Shown: positions 45,600 through 56,811 of the stretch, piece by piece
Layout: each line of letters opens with the position of its first letter
Numbering within the stretch: position 1 is the stretch's first letter
Assembly (NCBI GenBank): GCA_965153355.1
Contig: OZ231126.1
Coordinates: forward strand, 10,974,001 to 11,038,000
DNA: 64,000 bases
Direction of reading: 5' to 3'
Source of the DNA: Flaccisagitta enflata
Lineage: Eukaryota > Chaetognatha > Sagittoidea > Aphragmophora
Translations under genes and position numbers: made by a program
The notes under the pieces: generated by a model
What the model was told of the DNA's origin: nothing
Databases searched by the model: none
Seen by the model: the letters and a program-made list of their open reading frames with translations, nothing else

Positions 45600-46240
45600 A
45601 CCACTCACTATTTTGCGTAATTGAGCTCATAAGACGTCAAATCTGCCAGGGATAAATGAAGTGCTTCACCCCACTTTTGCATCAATAATGGACTAATTAT
45701 CCATCCACAAATGTTTTCATTGCTCAAGTTGTCACTGGATACACTTGTTATGTATGTCTGTTTCATATTTTCCGCTGTAAGTTGCCTTTTGATAAGCAAT
45801 TCTCACGGCAAATGGCAAGAAAATGAAGATTTTTAGTGAAATTTTGTTGACGTTTTTTTCTATTTTCTGAGGTCGAAATTATAAGAAAGCCACAACCAAA
45901 AAAAAGTTGCATTTCCAAAAACATAGTTCTCTCTAAAAACGATTTGGGAAGAGAACTATGTTCTTTGTTTTTTCATTTTTTCATTTTCTATGCTAACTTA
46001 TAATTTCGACCAACCCCTTGTCAGTGACAAAAAAGAAATTTGTAGAAATTTTCAGTAAATTCTCCTCAATAACTTAGGCTAGATCTTCGTCTCTTGCTGA
46101 ATGGATGCAAATTTTGCTTTCAAATATCATGCATGTCTTATCTCAATAATTTTTATTTACTTGATTTTCCATTTTCACTCATGTATGTTTTCTGTTTTGA
46201 CCCATTTTGATACCCTAAATGTTGGCTTCGTGGGCACCCT
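45600..46240 (-). repeat. Palindromic repeat family, copy 3
   Basis: Inverted relative to 26646-27245 and closely similar throughout, from GACGTCAAATCTGCC to CCCTAAATGTTGGCTTCGTG. The hairpin core is 45877-46011. Confidence 0.9.
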
Positions 46241-47100
46241 GTTATAAGGAAATAGCCGTCTACATTTTTTAGGCATTTTTTGCATTATGTTGACATAATC
46301 TACTGTTGTAGATGTTTCACATTGTCTGAATTGACTATACTTGTATTTAACAACCCTTAAACAGCGCGTTCGCCTAATTATGGAAGGGGTGTTTAAGGCA
46401 CAATTCGCGGTCTCCCAGGCGGAGCATGGGTAAAATAAGCCATTTTGGAAATCAAATAAATTCAACATATCTATACATCATTGTGAAGGTTATACATTAC
46501 TGTATATGAATTCACAATTGAAATTTGTTAGCAGGGTCAAATCTTTATGCAAATAAGGTTATAATGATATTGTTCAAAATTTTCCTTTTTTTCGAAATTT
46601 AACCATTTGATGAAGTAAGATAGATCAGTAAAGGTCTATATTGGTGCAAATAGTCAGGTGTAGATGTGTTCACACCATCTTGATCATTGGGAATGCGTAG
46701 TTTTGAATGAAATTGAATGCAAAAACCCAAAAAGTCTAAAATATCAATGTTTTGCATGTAGACAAACAAGCCACAATCACAGCGATTTTAAAGACTGGAT
46801 ATATGAATTTTGAATCTGATATGTATCTATCTGAAAACTCTTACATAGAGCTCCAAAGGCTCTCATCCTTGAGTAAAGTAGGGTTGAGTAGTAATGTTGT
46901 CCAACTTTCATAAATCTGACATTATTGAAATATATCTATATACATATATGTATACATCCATATGTATTTGAAGGTTCTATACTTGCCCGCATTGGTTTGA
47001 AAACTACCAGATGTAAAGATTGTTATTAGGATCGTGCCATATGTCTCTCTAACTAAAAAGTTGCTGAAGACAAAATAAAGACTTTTCATAAATATCCTTT
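46241..47100. other. No gene recognised
   Basis: AT-rich, non-repetitive sequence. Confidence 0.5.
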
Positions 47101-47539
47101 ATTCATTCTTTCTTTCTTTCTTTCTTTTTTTCTTTCTTTCTTTTTTTCTTTCTTTCTTTTTTTCTTTCTTTCTTTTTTTCTTTTTTTCTTTCTTTCTCTA
47201 CTCTAGCTTTTTAAATAACAAATTTGGCTAATTGTCGTCTGTCGAAAGGTGAAATATGATTTTATTAAGCACAAGAATTGCAAATCTTTCATGGTATCTT
47301 CTTCTTCTTCTTCTTCTTCTTCTTCTTCTTCTTCTTCTTCTTCTTCTTCTTCTTCTTCTTCTTCTTCTTCTTTGTCTTGTTCTCCTTTATACCCTCCATC
47401 TTCTTCCTTTTCATCTCCTTCTTCTTCTTCTTTGTTTTCGCCTTCTTCTTCTTCTTCTTCTTCTTCTTCTTCTTCTTCTTCTTCTTCTTCTTCTTCTTCT
47501 TCTTCTTCTTCTTCTTCTTCTTCTTCTTCTTCTTCTTCT

Positions 47540-47572
<33 letters not shown>

Positions 47573-47670
47573 ATTTTATCTGCTTTATCTCTTTTATCTC
47601 CTCCATCTCCTTCTGTTTTATCAACTTCTTCGTCTTCCTCTCAGATCCGTTATTGCAAAATGGAACTGCA

Positions 47671-47745
<75 letters not shown>

Positions 47746-47780
47746 CACTCACACTCACACTCACACTCACACTCACACAC
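47101..47780. repeat. Pyrimidine microsatellite block: (TTTC)n, (TTC)n, (CT)n, (CACT)n
   Basis: (TTTC)n 47105-47196; (TTC)n 47296-47375 and 47438-47572; (CT)n 47674-47710; CTCACT and CACACT to 47780. All three frames are open and low complexity. Confidence 0.96.
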
Positions 47781-47919
47781 ACAAAAATGTAGAAAAGAGA
47801 TATTATGTAGTTAGTAGAAGTGGACATAGTCGCCGTAAGCGTTAGTGTCAGCATAGGCGTCAGTTGACCAAAGATGAGACAAAAAAAGTCATCAGAAAAT
47901 ACTTTTCAGTCTTGGACAA

Positions 47920-48152
47920 GTGAATCTACACCCTGCCATGTTGGTAGGTAGGTCAGTCCATCCGTCCATCCGTCCGTCCACCACAGTCCAGAATTTGCAA
48001 GTTTTTTTCTAGACGCAGACACTACACCTTGCCTTTTTGGTCAGTTGGTCCGTTGGTCGGTCAAAAACATCGCTAAACTTGCGAACGGTTTTCGCATTAC
48101 TGCTCCTGCCCAATCATCTGCGACTGCATTGCCATGTACCCAGCCTTGTTTT
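47920..48152 (+). repeat. SHR repeats, one partial and one short copy
   Basis: A partial with GTCCATCCGTCC units at about 47925-48000. A copy at 48010-48152 runs from GACGCAGACACTACACCTTG through CTGCTCCTGCCCAATCATC to GCGACTGCATTGCCATGTAC and CCTTGTTTTT. Confidence 0.82.
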
Positions 48153-48176
48153 TCATTATTGCACATGCCCAAAAGG

Positions 48177-48404
48177 CAGGGGTGTTTTACATACCTATAG
48201 AAAAAGTTGTCCTGTTAATGATCTGGTTTAAATCATTGGTGGAAATATCAAAGATGATGTCAGATCTCTGCTTGAGCAATCGGGTTCAAATCGTTGGTGG
48301 AAATTTTCCATATTTCAAAATACAAATTTGAAGCTTTTCTATTGACAATGTATTGACATGATGGAAATGATTAAATGTTTTTGTACAACATTGGAACACC
48401 CCTG
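48177..48404. mobile_element. Possible hAT-type MITE
   Basis: The ends CAGGGGTGTTTTACA and GGAACACCCCTG are inverted, but no 8-bp target duplication is visible (CCAAAAGG versus ATTGATTC). Inside, GGTTTAAATCATTGGTGGAA and GGTTCAAATCGTTGGTGGAA are a direct duplication. Confidence 0.5.
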
Positions 48405-48667
48405 ATTGATTCTATGGTTAATCAGTCCTTTCTCTCTATTCAGCCTCTCCTGCTCATCTTCATCCTCACCCTCATCCTTCGTCTCTTCAATTTCTTGTGT
48501 CTTTGTTTCTTTGTCTCATTTCTGTATCACCTGATGAATACAATTTTCCAATGTTGTATGAAAACGTCTAATCATTTCCATCTTACCACATCTACAACCA
48601 TCCAACTTTCACTCTTCTGTTGTTTGTCATCTCACTCGTAGCATTTTTTTAAAAAGCTTGAACAGAA
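48405..48667. other. No gene recognised
   Basis: CT/TC-rich unique sequence. Confidence 0.5.
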
Positions 48668-48852
48668 ACAAGGCTGGATACACGGCAATCTAGTCGTGGA
48701 AGGTTTGGCAGGAGCGGCAATGCAAAAACCGCTCGCAATTCAGAAATGTTATGGACTGATGGACGGATGGACAGATGGACGGACGGACGGGTGGACGGAT
48801 GGACAGACCAACCGACACGGCAAGGTGTAGAGTTGTGTGTCCGCGACTAAAA
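48668..48852 (-). repeat. SHR repeat
   Basis: AACAAGGCTGGATACACGGC, GGCAGGAGCGGCAATG, a GGAC tract with GGATGGAC units, ACGGCAAGGTGTAGAG, then TTGTGTGTCCGCGAC and TAAAAA. Confidence 0.9.
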
Positions 48853-48883
48853 AGAACAAGAATAGTTGATGTAATATAGTCAT

Positions 48884-49152
48884 TTTAGTTGCGGACTCGC
48901 AACTCTATAGGCTTTGTCCGTCCACCCGTCGGTCCGTCGGTCCGTCGGTTTGTCCGTCCGTTCATTGGTTGGACCATCTGTTGGTTGGTCCGTCCGTTGG
49001 ATAGTCTGTTGGTTGGTAGGTCCAACCATTTGACTGAGCCTGAGTTGGAGTACGGGAAGATGAGCGTTTTAGAACCTTTTGAGCAGGTGTCTGTGTTGGA
49101 AAGGGTGTTGGGTGGGGCATTGGGTGTGGATAGGTGTTTGCCGCCCCTGCCC
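48884..49152 (+). repeat. SHR repeat, TT subfamily, left part interrupted by an LTR element
   Basis: AGTTGCGGACTCGCAACTC, TAGGCTTTGTCCG, GTCC tract, then CCGCCCCTGCCC ending at 49152. The element resumes at 55161 with TGCCCACCCATCTGCAAC, so the 6.0 kb LTR retrotransposon landed inside it. Confidence 0.93.
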
Positions 49153-49544
49153 TATTGGGGGCGTACCTGATAAGAAGTAGGGATATCCCCTGGTCAATGG
49201 GTAATCGATGGAGTCTATATACAGAAGTGTCATCTGGATCTTGGAAGAGAGAAAGAAGGCTGATATCACATATAGGGGTTGATGATGACGTTGTATTGAG
49301 GTACGACGCAATCGGTAAAGAATACAGTGTAGAGATATATGAGAGGAGAAGCTGCCACGCGAATTATATGAGAAGATAATGATATACTAGACGCGTATGC
49401 CACTGCTGAACAACTGATGAATGATAAGAGAATGAACGTTAGGTAATGACAATCATTCATAGGCAAGACGTAACGACAGAATAATGACAGCATAATGACA
49501 ATCTGATAACGACAGTAGCAATGGCTTACAATGTGAATCTAACA
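49153..49544 (-). repeat. 3' LTR
   Basis: 392-bp long terminal repeat at the downstream end of the minus-strand element, identical by eye to the 5' LTR. Confidence 0.94.
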
Positions 49545-49545
49545 G

Positions 49546-49562
49546 CTTCTCCCCCCTTTCTA
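49546..49562 (-). promoter_or_regulatory. Polypurine tract of the LTR element
   Basis: On the minus strand AGAAAGGGGGGAGAAG lies one base before the 3' LTR, the expected site for plus-strand DNA priming. Confidence 0.88.
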
Positions 49563-52448
49563 TTCGAAAGTCCCGTGAGAACAAAGAAAAAAAAATTGCT
49601 ACCGGCGGGACTATCCCTTTCATCGCAGAAAGGCATTCAAATCCAACAAAAATTTATAACTATTGTTATACATTTCTGTAAAAAGGGCGAACAATGAGGA
49701 ATCACTAAATGTAAGTTAGTTTGTGAAACAAGATTTTAAATATCAGTCCATGACCAAACGAATCTCGACAAGGCGCAGACGACTTGATCTTGGGCTTGGG
49801 GCAGAAGAATGGATGTTGCATGTTGAGAAGGTACCGCTCATCAGTGAGAGAATCGCCACGGAAGGGGAGACATGGAAAGAGAAATGACAGAATATGAAGA
49901 ACCATAGCTAGTTCTCGCTAGTCTGTCCGTCGGTGAAAGGTGCGATGACTGATTCTGATTCACCTTGTTGAGGAGATGGCCCATCCTGAGGGGCAAGGAC
50001 AATGACGTAAACCAAGCCACGACATCTGCGACGAGCAACCGGGACGGGCTGGATGTTCATTTGATGAGGCTGTAATCCCATGGCGACTCGTAGAGAAGTG
50101 TGTCCCTCGGTGGACACACTAAGATTCTTCTTGGAGGGAACCAATATTGAAAACTTGCGCTTGCGACTGTCCCTTTGGTGGGACAAGCTTCTTTGGTGGC
50201 GGCAATGGTTCTGCCCGTCGATGGCACAGAACGGATCAGTGGATAATCTTATCTGTGGTGAGGAAAAAGCTTCTCAGCGGCAACAAAGGTTCTGCCCGTC
50301 GATGGCACAGAACAGACGGATGAGAGGATATTTCTTTCTTGAAAACTTGCACATACTGGTAGATTGGGCAATAACGATTCTGTCCGTCGATGGCACAGAA
50401 TGGATGAGAAGGTGATTCTTTCTTCAATCAAACTTGAAATTTTGCATGTGGGACTGTCCCTAAGGTGGGGCAATCAGCTTCTTTAGCATCATTGGCGACT
50501 TCTAGCTGAAGTGTGACCCTCGGTGATCACACAAAGATTGGCACTTATCTAAGAAACTTCTTACGCCGCAACATAAGTTCTGCCTTACGTGTGAAAAGGA
50601 TGTTTTATCTTTGGTGAGAAAAGCTTCTTTAGCGGCAACAATTCTGCCCGTCGATGTCACAGAATAAATGAGGATGAATTAATCAGACTCAGAATTGGTA
50701 GAAGCTATCCTAGCTGTGAGAAATGGGCCGTGACTTCGCGAGAGTATCACAGAACTATCCCGTTGACAAGGAAATCAGATGAAATGATAATGAAATTTTT
50801 CTGTGCTGCGTCGGGGAAAACATTGTTGGGTTCGGTCCCTTCAATGTCAGAAGGATGGAAACACGAGCAAGATAAAATTTAGGTCTTCTTGATGAAAAAT
50901 GGTTTATCTCCATTGAAGCAATCAAGGTTCAAAGAGCGTAGAGTAATTATCCGTCGAATTCGATGCCAGATGAGAAACCCGGAAGGAAGGTAAGTCGATA
51001 TCCCTCCTTTTAAAATGGTCGTCCCGACCATAGCACTTTTGTTTGAATTTCAGACGAGTACGAAGCGTCTCAGCGCAATGCGGCGCAATCGAAGAAATGA
51101 GGGTTGTTATGAAGTTTAAAAACCTTGGAGGCATCTTGCACGGTGAGGAACCATTTTCTTCTGGTTCCATGCATCTGGAAATCTATGGGCTTGAGTAAGA
51201 CAATGTGATGTGGGTTCCATAATCTGTGAAGCTGATAAAAGCAGTTGACATGTTAATTGAATATCAGAAGAGGAAGAGAAGAATTGCGGACGAGAAGCCT
51301 AATGAAGCTTCCATGTAACAGGGATGTTTGGTAGTGAGAGATTTTGGCCAAGACGATATAAGGCCAGATATATATGTATATTCTTAGAGGGATATCATCC
51401 ATTATTATAGCAGTTAAAGTTGATAATACTGCAGGGTCCGATCCCTACAGCACGAATGTTAACAGCACAAAATAGGGGCGTCATGAAGTTTCAAACAAGG
51501 TAAGAAGCCACAGTGGCCACGGTAAGGAGTCATTTTCTTCTAGTCCCATGTAGCTTTAAAGTGAAACCAGAGAAGAGCAAATAAGCGGCGGCAAAGTGAA
51601 AGGGCTGTGAAACTAATAAGACCAGTGATCATGAATGTGTGATTGAAGTGAAGGAGTGATGTGGAGAACGACGGAAAAGGAGTGGGACGACTTCCGATTT
51701 CCATGCGACAGAGTTGCTTGGTTGTGAGTGATTTTGGCCGAGATGATATAAGGCCAGAGATAAGTTTTCAAACTTGGGGATTTCCCCCGCTCCAGCAAAA
51801 TAGGAAGACATCCAATCATTCGGATCATACATTAGGATCTGAACTTATTTGTGGCCACTAATAGAAAATGTTCATTCAAAGATCTCAATCATCAATGTCG
51901 CACCTGTTTCGTCGAGAGATAGAGTTGACCCGTTCTGTTCAAAAACAATATCTTTATTGGGATTTCCCCAGAGCGCGCGACTTCAAGCAAGCAAATCTGA
52001 TGGTTAAAGAGCAGGAAGTTGTTGAGAGATAGGACGGAGTGAGATGACAGATGACTGATTGATCACATGATTGCATGAGCAGGTAGCGAAAGATAGATCC
52101 AGCATAGTTATTTAAGATTTAATACAGAGGCATGCCAAAGAGATCCACGAAAGAATGCTGACTAATTACTCGACTAGATGAGGTGCATTTACATAAAGGT
52201 GAGACTAACTACGGCGCAACGCGACGGGAGCTGTTTTGTTCGGATTCCAGTGTGCAGATAAAAGCGACTATTGTGATAAGGCGCATCACAATTCAATGTT
52301 GGTAAAATATTGGACGGTCCAGGTGAAATTTTTAAGTGGATCAACAATGTAGCAATGCGGTTGAGATACACTTATGTGAGACAGCAATGGATAAGATGTA
52401 AGCCAAGGATGACCGTTCAGTCAGGATCCAAGGCTAAGCGTATATTCA
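49563..52448 (-). other. Long non-coding 3' region of the LTR element
   Basis: About 2.9 kb without a credible protein. It contains the hairpin array at 50097-50665. It also has a diverged direct duplication of about 380 bp: GGTTGTTATGAAGTTT..TTTTGGCCAAGACGATATAAGG at 51100-51365 against GGGCGTCATGAAGTTT..TTTTGGCCGAGATGATATAAGG at 51475-51750. Confidence 0.6.
50097..50665. repeat. Array of about eight small hairpins of two types
   Basis: Type 1 has stem-NNNGGT loop-stem: AGTGTGTCC-CTCGGT-GGACACACT (50097-50120, a perfect 9-bp stem), TGTCCC-TTTGGT-GGGACA (50168-50185), TGTCCC-TAAGGT-GGGGCA (50455-50472) and GTGTGACC-CTCGGT-GATCACAC (50511-50532). Type 2 is TTCTGCCCGTCGATGGCAC with AGAA closing the TTCTG/CAGAA stem, at 50209, 50290, 50378 and, varied, 50642. 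The two types are interspersed at 60-90 base spacing. Confidence 0.85.
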
Positions 52449-53774
52449 CTATTGAGAGTCATCCTGTTCCCCAGGATTCCTGGGTTTCCGGACACAAATT
52501 ACTGCCAGATAAGTGTCATGATCCGGTTGGGAGATCCCCATCAGTTGCCAAAATTTTGTCGTTGTCAACAGCGTGGACTCAGGAATGGGCATTTCCACCG
52601 ATTCATCAGTAACACTGTCTGGGTGAGTGGAAAGTGTTGATGTATCTTTTCTCGTCGAATTGGCAATGTCAGTAAGTGGGAGAGGTTCATGATTATGTTC
52701 ACAAGAAGAAGCGATAGAGGCGCCATCAAGAAAGTTTGCGAGATCCTGTACAATGAGCCTAAATTCTCCTTTGCATTTGGTTTTTCTTGCATGACGACAG
52801 ACCCATTTTTGATCAAATTTGTGACGTTGAGAACCTCGTACACGACGGTATTCAAAACCTTTGTATACAATGACATCAATTTTGCGGGGTCCAACTTCCT
52901 GAAAAAGTGTGAACTCATCCACAGCCAAGCAAGAGGGTCGTTCGAAGTTAAAGCCATCCGCATCTCCAGATGATGCCTGTGAAGGGCGGTCTGCAGAATG
53001 TTGTGAAGTTTCTTCCTTCACAACATAATTGCTAGTTTCACCAGAATTGATGGGCGGAGACGCTGAGGCACCAAGTGGTGAGGTGCACGGTAGAGCTGTT
53101 GTCGGTGACAGCTCTGAATTGGTCACATCGCATGGCGTTGTTGGCTTCGGTGGCGAACCCACATTACCAAAGTTGCTTGGAAGAGTCGTCGTCGGTGGCG
53201 ACTCCGTCCTTGTACCACTAACAGCGGGAATCCCATAACTGGCCTCCAATATTGGAGGTGGCGACATAAAGGCACCAAGTTGTGGCAGTGAGTATTCCAA
53301 AGTAGGCATCCATGGTGATAATGTTGAGTGATGCGATAAGAACGGTGCTTCCAGATGAGGATCCATGAAGAACATAGGACGTTGAGGCAAGTCCATATTC
53401 AATGGTGGTTGAGGAAAATATCGCGAGGGAAGACTAGGCGACGGTAGTCCACAAGGCGCCCAAATGGTGGGAGATAGCGGGCCCAAAGGCCATGGGAGAT
53501 AAGGAGGCATGTTATCCAAAGGCGGCACTCCACTCGTGCTACTGGTAGGGTTGGTACTGCCAGTCCATGGGTTAAATGTTGATAGATCCAATGGGAGAAA
53601 TGGCACAACGATTGTGGCAGGATTTCGCAGGATTTGGTGATATCCATAATTATGCTGTCTGCTGGTCCATGTGGTTAACATCGACGGCGCTGATTGGCGA
53701 AATGGCACCGTTGCCATAGCAGGATTGTTGACAGGATACATGTTTAGAGAAATGTTGTTTTTTTTTTTTTTCAA
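52449..53774 (-). CDS. FLYWCH-type zinc-finger protein carried by the LTR element
   Basis: One intronless 441-residue frame. The first Met is followed by KKKKNN from an A-run; Met12 may be the real start. Residues about 50-250 are Pro/Ser/Thr-rich and disordered-looking. Residues about 297-363 form a FLYWCH-like finger: YKGFEYRRV, then W324 and C326 (KWVC), C334 (TKC) and H360/H362 (EHNH), giving a C2H2 zinc site. FLYWCH domains bind DNA or proteins in animal regulators. It is in the sense orientation of the retrotransposon, well inside both LTRs. It could be a captured host cDNA or an accessory element protein; no gag or pol accompanies it. Confidence 0.85.
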   Translation of the reverse strand: MKKKKNNISLNMYPVNNPAMATVPFRQSAPSMLTTWTSRQHNYGYHQILRNPATIVVPFLPLDLSTFNPWTGSTNPTSSTSGVPPLDNMPPYLPWPLGPLSPTIWAPCGLPSPSLPSRYFPQPPLNMDLPQRPMFFMDPHLEAPFLSHHSTLSPWMPTLEYSLPQLGAFMSPPPILEASYGIPAVSGTRTESPPTTTLPSNFGNVGSPPKPTTPCDVTNSELSPTTALPCTSPLGASASPPINSGETSNYVVKEETSQHSADRPSQASSGDADGFNFERPSCLAVDEFTLFQEVGPRKIDVIVYKGFEYRRVRGSQRHKFDQKWVCRHARKTKCKGEFRLIVQDLANFLDGASIASSCEHNHEPLPLTDIANSTRKDTSTLSTHPDSVTDESVEMPIPESTLLTTTKFWQLMGISQPDHDTYLAVICVRKPRNPGEQDDSQ

Positions 53775-54748
53775 TAAAAGCAGTTAGGCAAGAGATTCAG
53801 ATTTTTGATTAAGTTTTTAGTTCGCTACAGACATTTACTTTGAAGCTAAAGTCATTAGAACAATATCCTCCCGTTTATGTGGCACACGCGTCTAGACAAA
53901 TATATACAGTATCTTAAGTAATTTTACAGTTAGAAAGGAAGTTTTGTTTTTGATTGGATGCACAGAGTAGAAATGGAGCAGAAGCGAAGGAGATGGAGAT
54001 GTTGGGGCGAAGATGATGCGGTGATGAAGAGGAGAATTAGCAATGAAGCAAAGGAGAACTGATGGACACGCTCCGCCACATCCGGACTTGGCAGATCTCG
54101 TAACTGCTCTGGGGCAGGGCCGCAAGAGTGCCAACAGAACTCAAGTGAGGTATGGAGGAGAAGGCGCCAAAGGTTGGATTTTCCCTCCGGGTAACGCAGA
54201 ATGCCGGAGGGGAAATTGAGTGTTCTCTTGCCACAGACAGAAAGTTTCCCCAAGAACACTCTGAAGCTGATCCACACCTAGTAAATTGAATGGTCACGGG
54301 GTCTTCTTACGCATAGTAGTCCCAAAACACCTGTCCACCCGGGGGGTGCGTGTAGAAGTGACGGACATGTCCGGCGATGGAGGGTTAATAATGGCTTTCT
54401 TACGCATGCATGGACAACCATAAGCAAAGTGTTCAATACAGATCTATGGAGAAAGTCGATGATTAGCACCTTGAGGGACGAATGATCATAAGGGCCCGCA
54501 ACGTCGTAAGGGCTCCAAAGCACCGGCCACCCGAAGACACCATAATCTATATTGGGATTTCCCGGTAAAAAGTGAATTCTGGCGATGGCGGGTATCACTG
54601 AGGAGTGCTAAGCGTCCGCAGCCGATCATAAGCGAACCGTTCAGCAATAATCGGGAAGTAGAAGCGAAGAAGTAGAAAACGAAGTTAGATGGGGAGGTCC
54701 CCCGGACGAATGACGGACGGGGATCTTCCCTAACACGGTATGTGTTAG
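53775..54748 (-). other. 5' leader of the LTR element
   Basis: About 1 kb between the primer site and the FLYWCH frame. Two loosely repeated blocks with CACCxGTCCACCCG and GGCGATGG motifs lie at 54300-54600. No Gag-like protein (no CCHC knuckle) was found. Confidence 0.55.
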
Positions 54749-54766
54749 AGAACGGACGAAGCACCA
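54749..54766 (-). promoter_or_regulatory. Putative primer-binding site
   Basis: Two bases after the 5' LTR the minus strand reads TGGTGCTTCGTCCGTTCT. It begins with TGG, complementary to the CCA end of a tRNA. The specific tRNA is not identified. Confidence 0.65.
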
Positions 54767-54768
54767 GC

Positions 54769-55160
54769 TATTGGGGGCGTACCTGATAAGAAGTAGGGAT
54801 ATCCCCTGGTCAATGGGTAATCGATGGAGTCTATATACAGAAGTGTCATCTGGATCTTGGAAGAGAGAAAGAAGGCTGATATCACATATAGGGGTTGATG
54901 ATGACGTTGTATTGAGGTACGACGCAATCGGTAAAGAATACAGTGTAGAGATATATGAGAGGAGAAGCTGCCACGCGAATTATATGAGAAGATAATGATA
55001 TACTAGACGCGTATGCCACTGCTGAACAACTGATGAATGATAAGAGAATGAACGTTAGGTAATGACAATCATTCATAGGCAAGACGTAACGACAGAATAA
55101 TGACAGCATAATGACAATCTGATAACGACAGTAGCAATGGCTTACAATGTGAATCTAACA
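54769..55160 (-). repeat. 5' LTR
   Basis: 392-bp long terminal repeat; it should hold the element promoter. Followed on the plus side by the target duplication TGCCC. Confidence 0.94.
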
Positions 55161-55182
55161 TGCCCACCCATCTGCAACATTA
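55161..55182 (+). repeat. SHR repeat, right remnant after the LTR insertion
   Basis: TGCCCACCCATCTGCAAC continues the SHR copy that starts at 48884. The usual GGCCGTGTATCCGGCC end is not recognisable after it. Confidence 0.85.
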
Positions 55183-56575
55183 CTGAGACCATACATAACG
55201 TTAATGCAATAAGATGAAATTGTCACATGAATATATCTGAGGCCTACTTACTTCGTTTTTCAAAATCTAAGAGCGACTGTAGCGGAATCTGAGAAAAAAC
55301 ACCAAAAATACCTATAATTTTGTTGTTTTTACAGCATTTTACAGCATATACTGACACTATTTTTCAACATCTAATGGTTGATTCTTTTCAAAATAGTGTT
55401 CCTAGACCAGTTACACTAATTTTGAGTACAGATGAATCAATGCTGCAGTATATAGTAGGGGAATACTGAAAAAACAGTAAAAAATGCTATTTTACAGCAT
55501 TTTTACAGCATTTTAGAGCATTAATTCAAAATTCTATCAGGAAATTTTTGAGAATTTAGTATGAATTGATAAATTAAGTATTCCCGATGCCCATCCCATT
55601 GGTTGTTTTTACCTCCTGTTCATTCTTGACCACATAAAGCCTCCAACAATGCGTGACTTTTAAAAAGCTTGAGGCAGTTATAAGAAATGTGTTTACACCT
55701 AAAGACATCGAATCACAAAAATACTCACAAATCGAGAATGCCTAGACTGAGGGACTTGAAATTTTAGGGTTAGACGCAGAATTTGATGCTCTTTCAGACT
55801 ATTCCCAGTGCAAACTTCCCTAGTTTCTTATGATGGGTCTCAATACTAGGATTCACAGCGTGACATAAGCGTGACAGGGTGTGAACACATTTCTTATAGC
55901 ACATTGAAAATTTAATATTTATACATTGAGACATAACAAAGTTACGAAATTTGGCATGAACACTCTCATATGTCTCCACTAAACGGGCAAAAAAGAAAAA
56001 GTTGAAAAACTCAAGGATAGATAGTGTTTTTTATCAATAATTGGAATTTTTTCCAAAAATTGTTAAAAATAGTACTTTTTAAAAAATTTTGAAAATTGTA
56101 TTTTTTCTATTATGAACAAGGACCTATCAACGAATGATTTTAAGTCCTCAAAACCATAACCAGGACCAATGAAAATGCCCCATTTCTTCATATCACATTA
56201 TGTTTTTTCTCATATTTTACAGTGGAGATAGTCAGTGGGACATAAAAAGGACATATAAAAATTGTCCAAATCAGCCCTTTTTTGGGTCTTAGATCGTAAA
56301 AATATGTCGACACTGAAGAAAGTAGGTTGTTACCAGAGTGCTACCTGATGTCCCTGACCACCTAGGGACACTTTTCTCCAAAAAGAAATTGAGAATGGAT
56401 ACTTTATATGTCATCCTGTATGGGTATTTCCTTGGCCCGGCGAAACCCGAATCTTACCTTAAACCGATCTACTGGCAAATTATGTTTGTTTACTAACCGG
56501 TCCAGGAACCTACAGGCCGGGGATTCTTATGAAGACAGACGTAATCACGCAAGGAGAAAATTGTGCAACTTTACA
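55183..56575. other. No gene recognised
   Basis: AT-rich DNA. Short TTTTACAGCATTTTACAGCA repeats occur at 55325-55350 and 55485-55525. Confidence 0.5.
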
Positions 56576-56777
56576 CCGTCTTCGGATCAGACTGTGAAAT
56601 GCAAAACCTTTATAGCTCCTAAACCACTAGGATAAATGCCACGAAATTTTTAATGAATATTGGTAATATGTGACGGTTTTTGCATGTCAAAGCTCAGATC
56701 AAAGTATAGAAAAGGTAAGGGGAAAACAAAATATTGAAAGAACTTCGATTTTTCAAGCAAAATCGCTTTTTTTAACT

Positions 56778-56811
<34 letters not shown>

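Larger units (their letters stand above)
49153..55160 (-). mobile_element. Non-autonomous LTR retrotransposon, 6.0 kb, very recent insertion
   Basis: Two 392-bp direct repeats (49153-49544 and 54769-55160) appear identical by eye. The flanks are TGCCC at 49148-49152 and 55161-55165, a 5-bp target duplication. On the minus strand the LTR runs TGTTAGATTC to CCCCCAATA, and a TGG-starting primer-binding-type site follows the 5' LTR. A polypurine tract precedes the 3' LTR. The 5.2 kb interior encodes no protease, reverse transcriptase, RNase H or integrase that I can see. Its only long frame is a FLYWCH-finger protein. The TGTTAG terminus would suit BEL/Pao or Gypsy elements. Mobilisation would need enzymes from an autonomous relative. 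Confidence 0.93.

Noticed and set aside
48177-48404. Confident hAT MITE call
   Set aside because: End similarity is present but the 8-bp flanks do not match, so it is listed only at low confidence.
49563-54748. gag/pol genes in the LTR element
   Set aside because: No DTG/DSG protease, YxDD reverse transcriptase, RNase H or DDE integrase motif was seen in either strand; a profile search would be needed to exclude decayed remnants.
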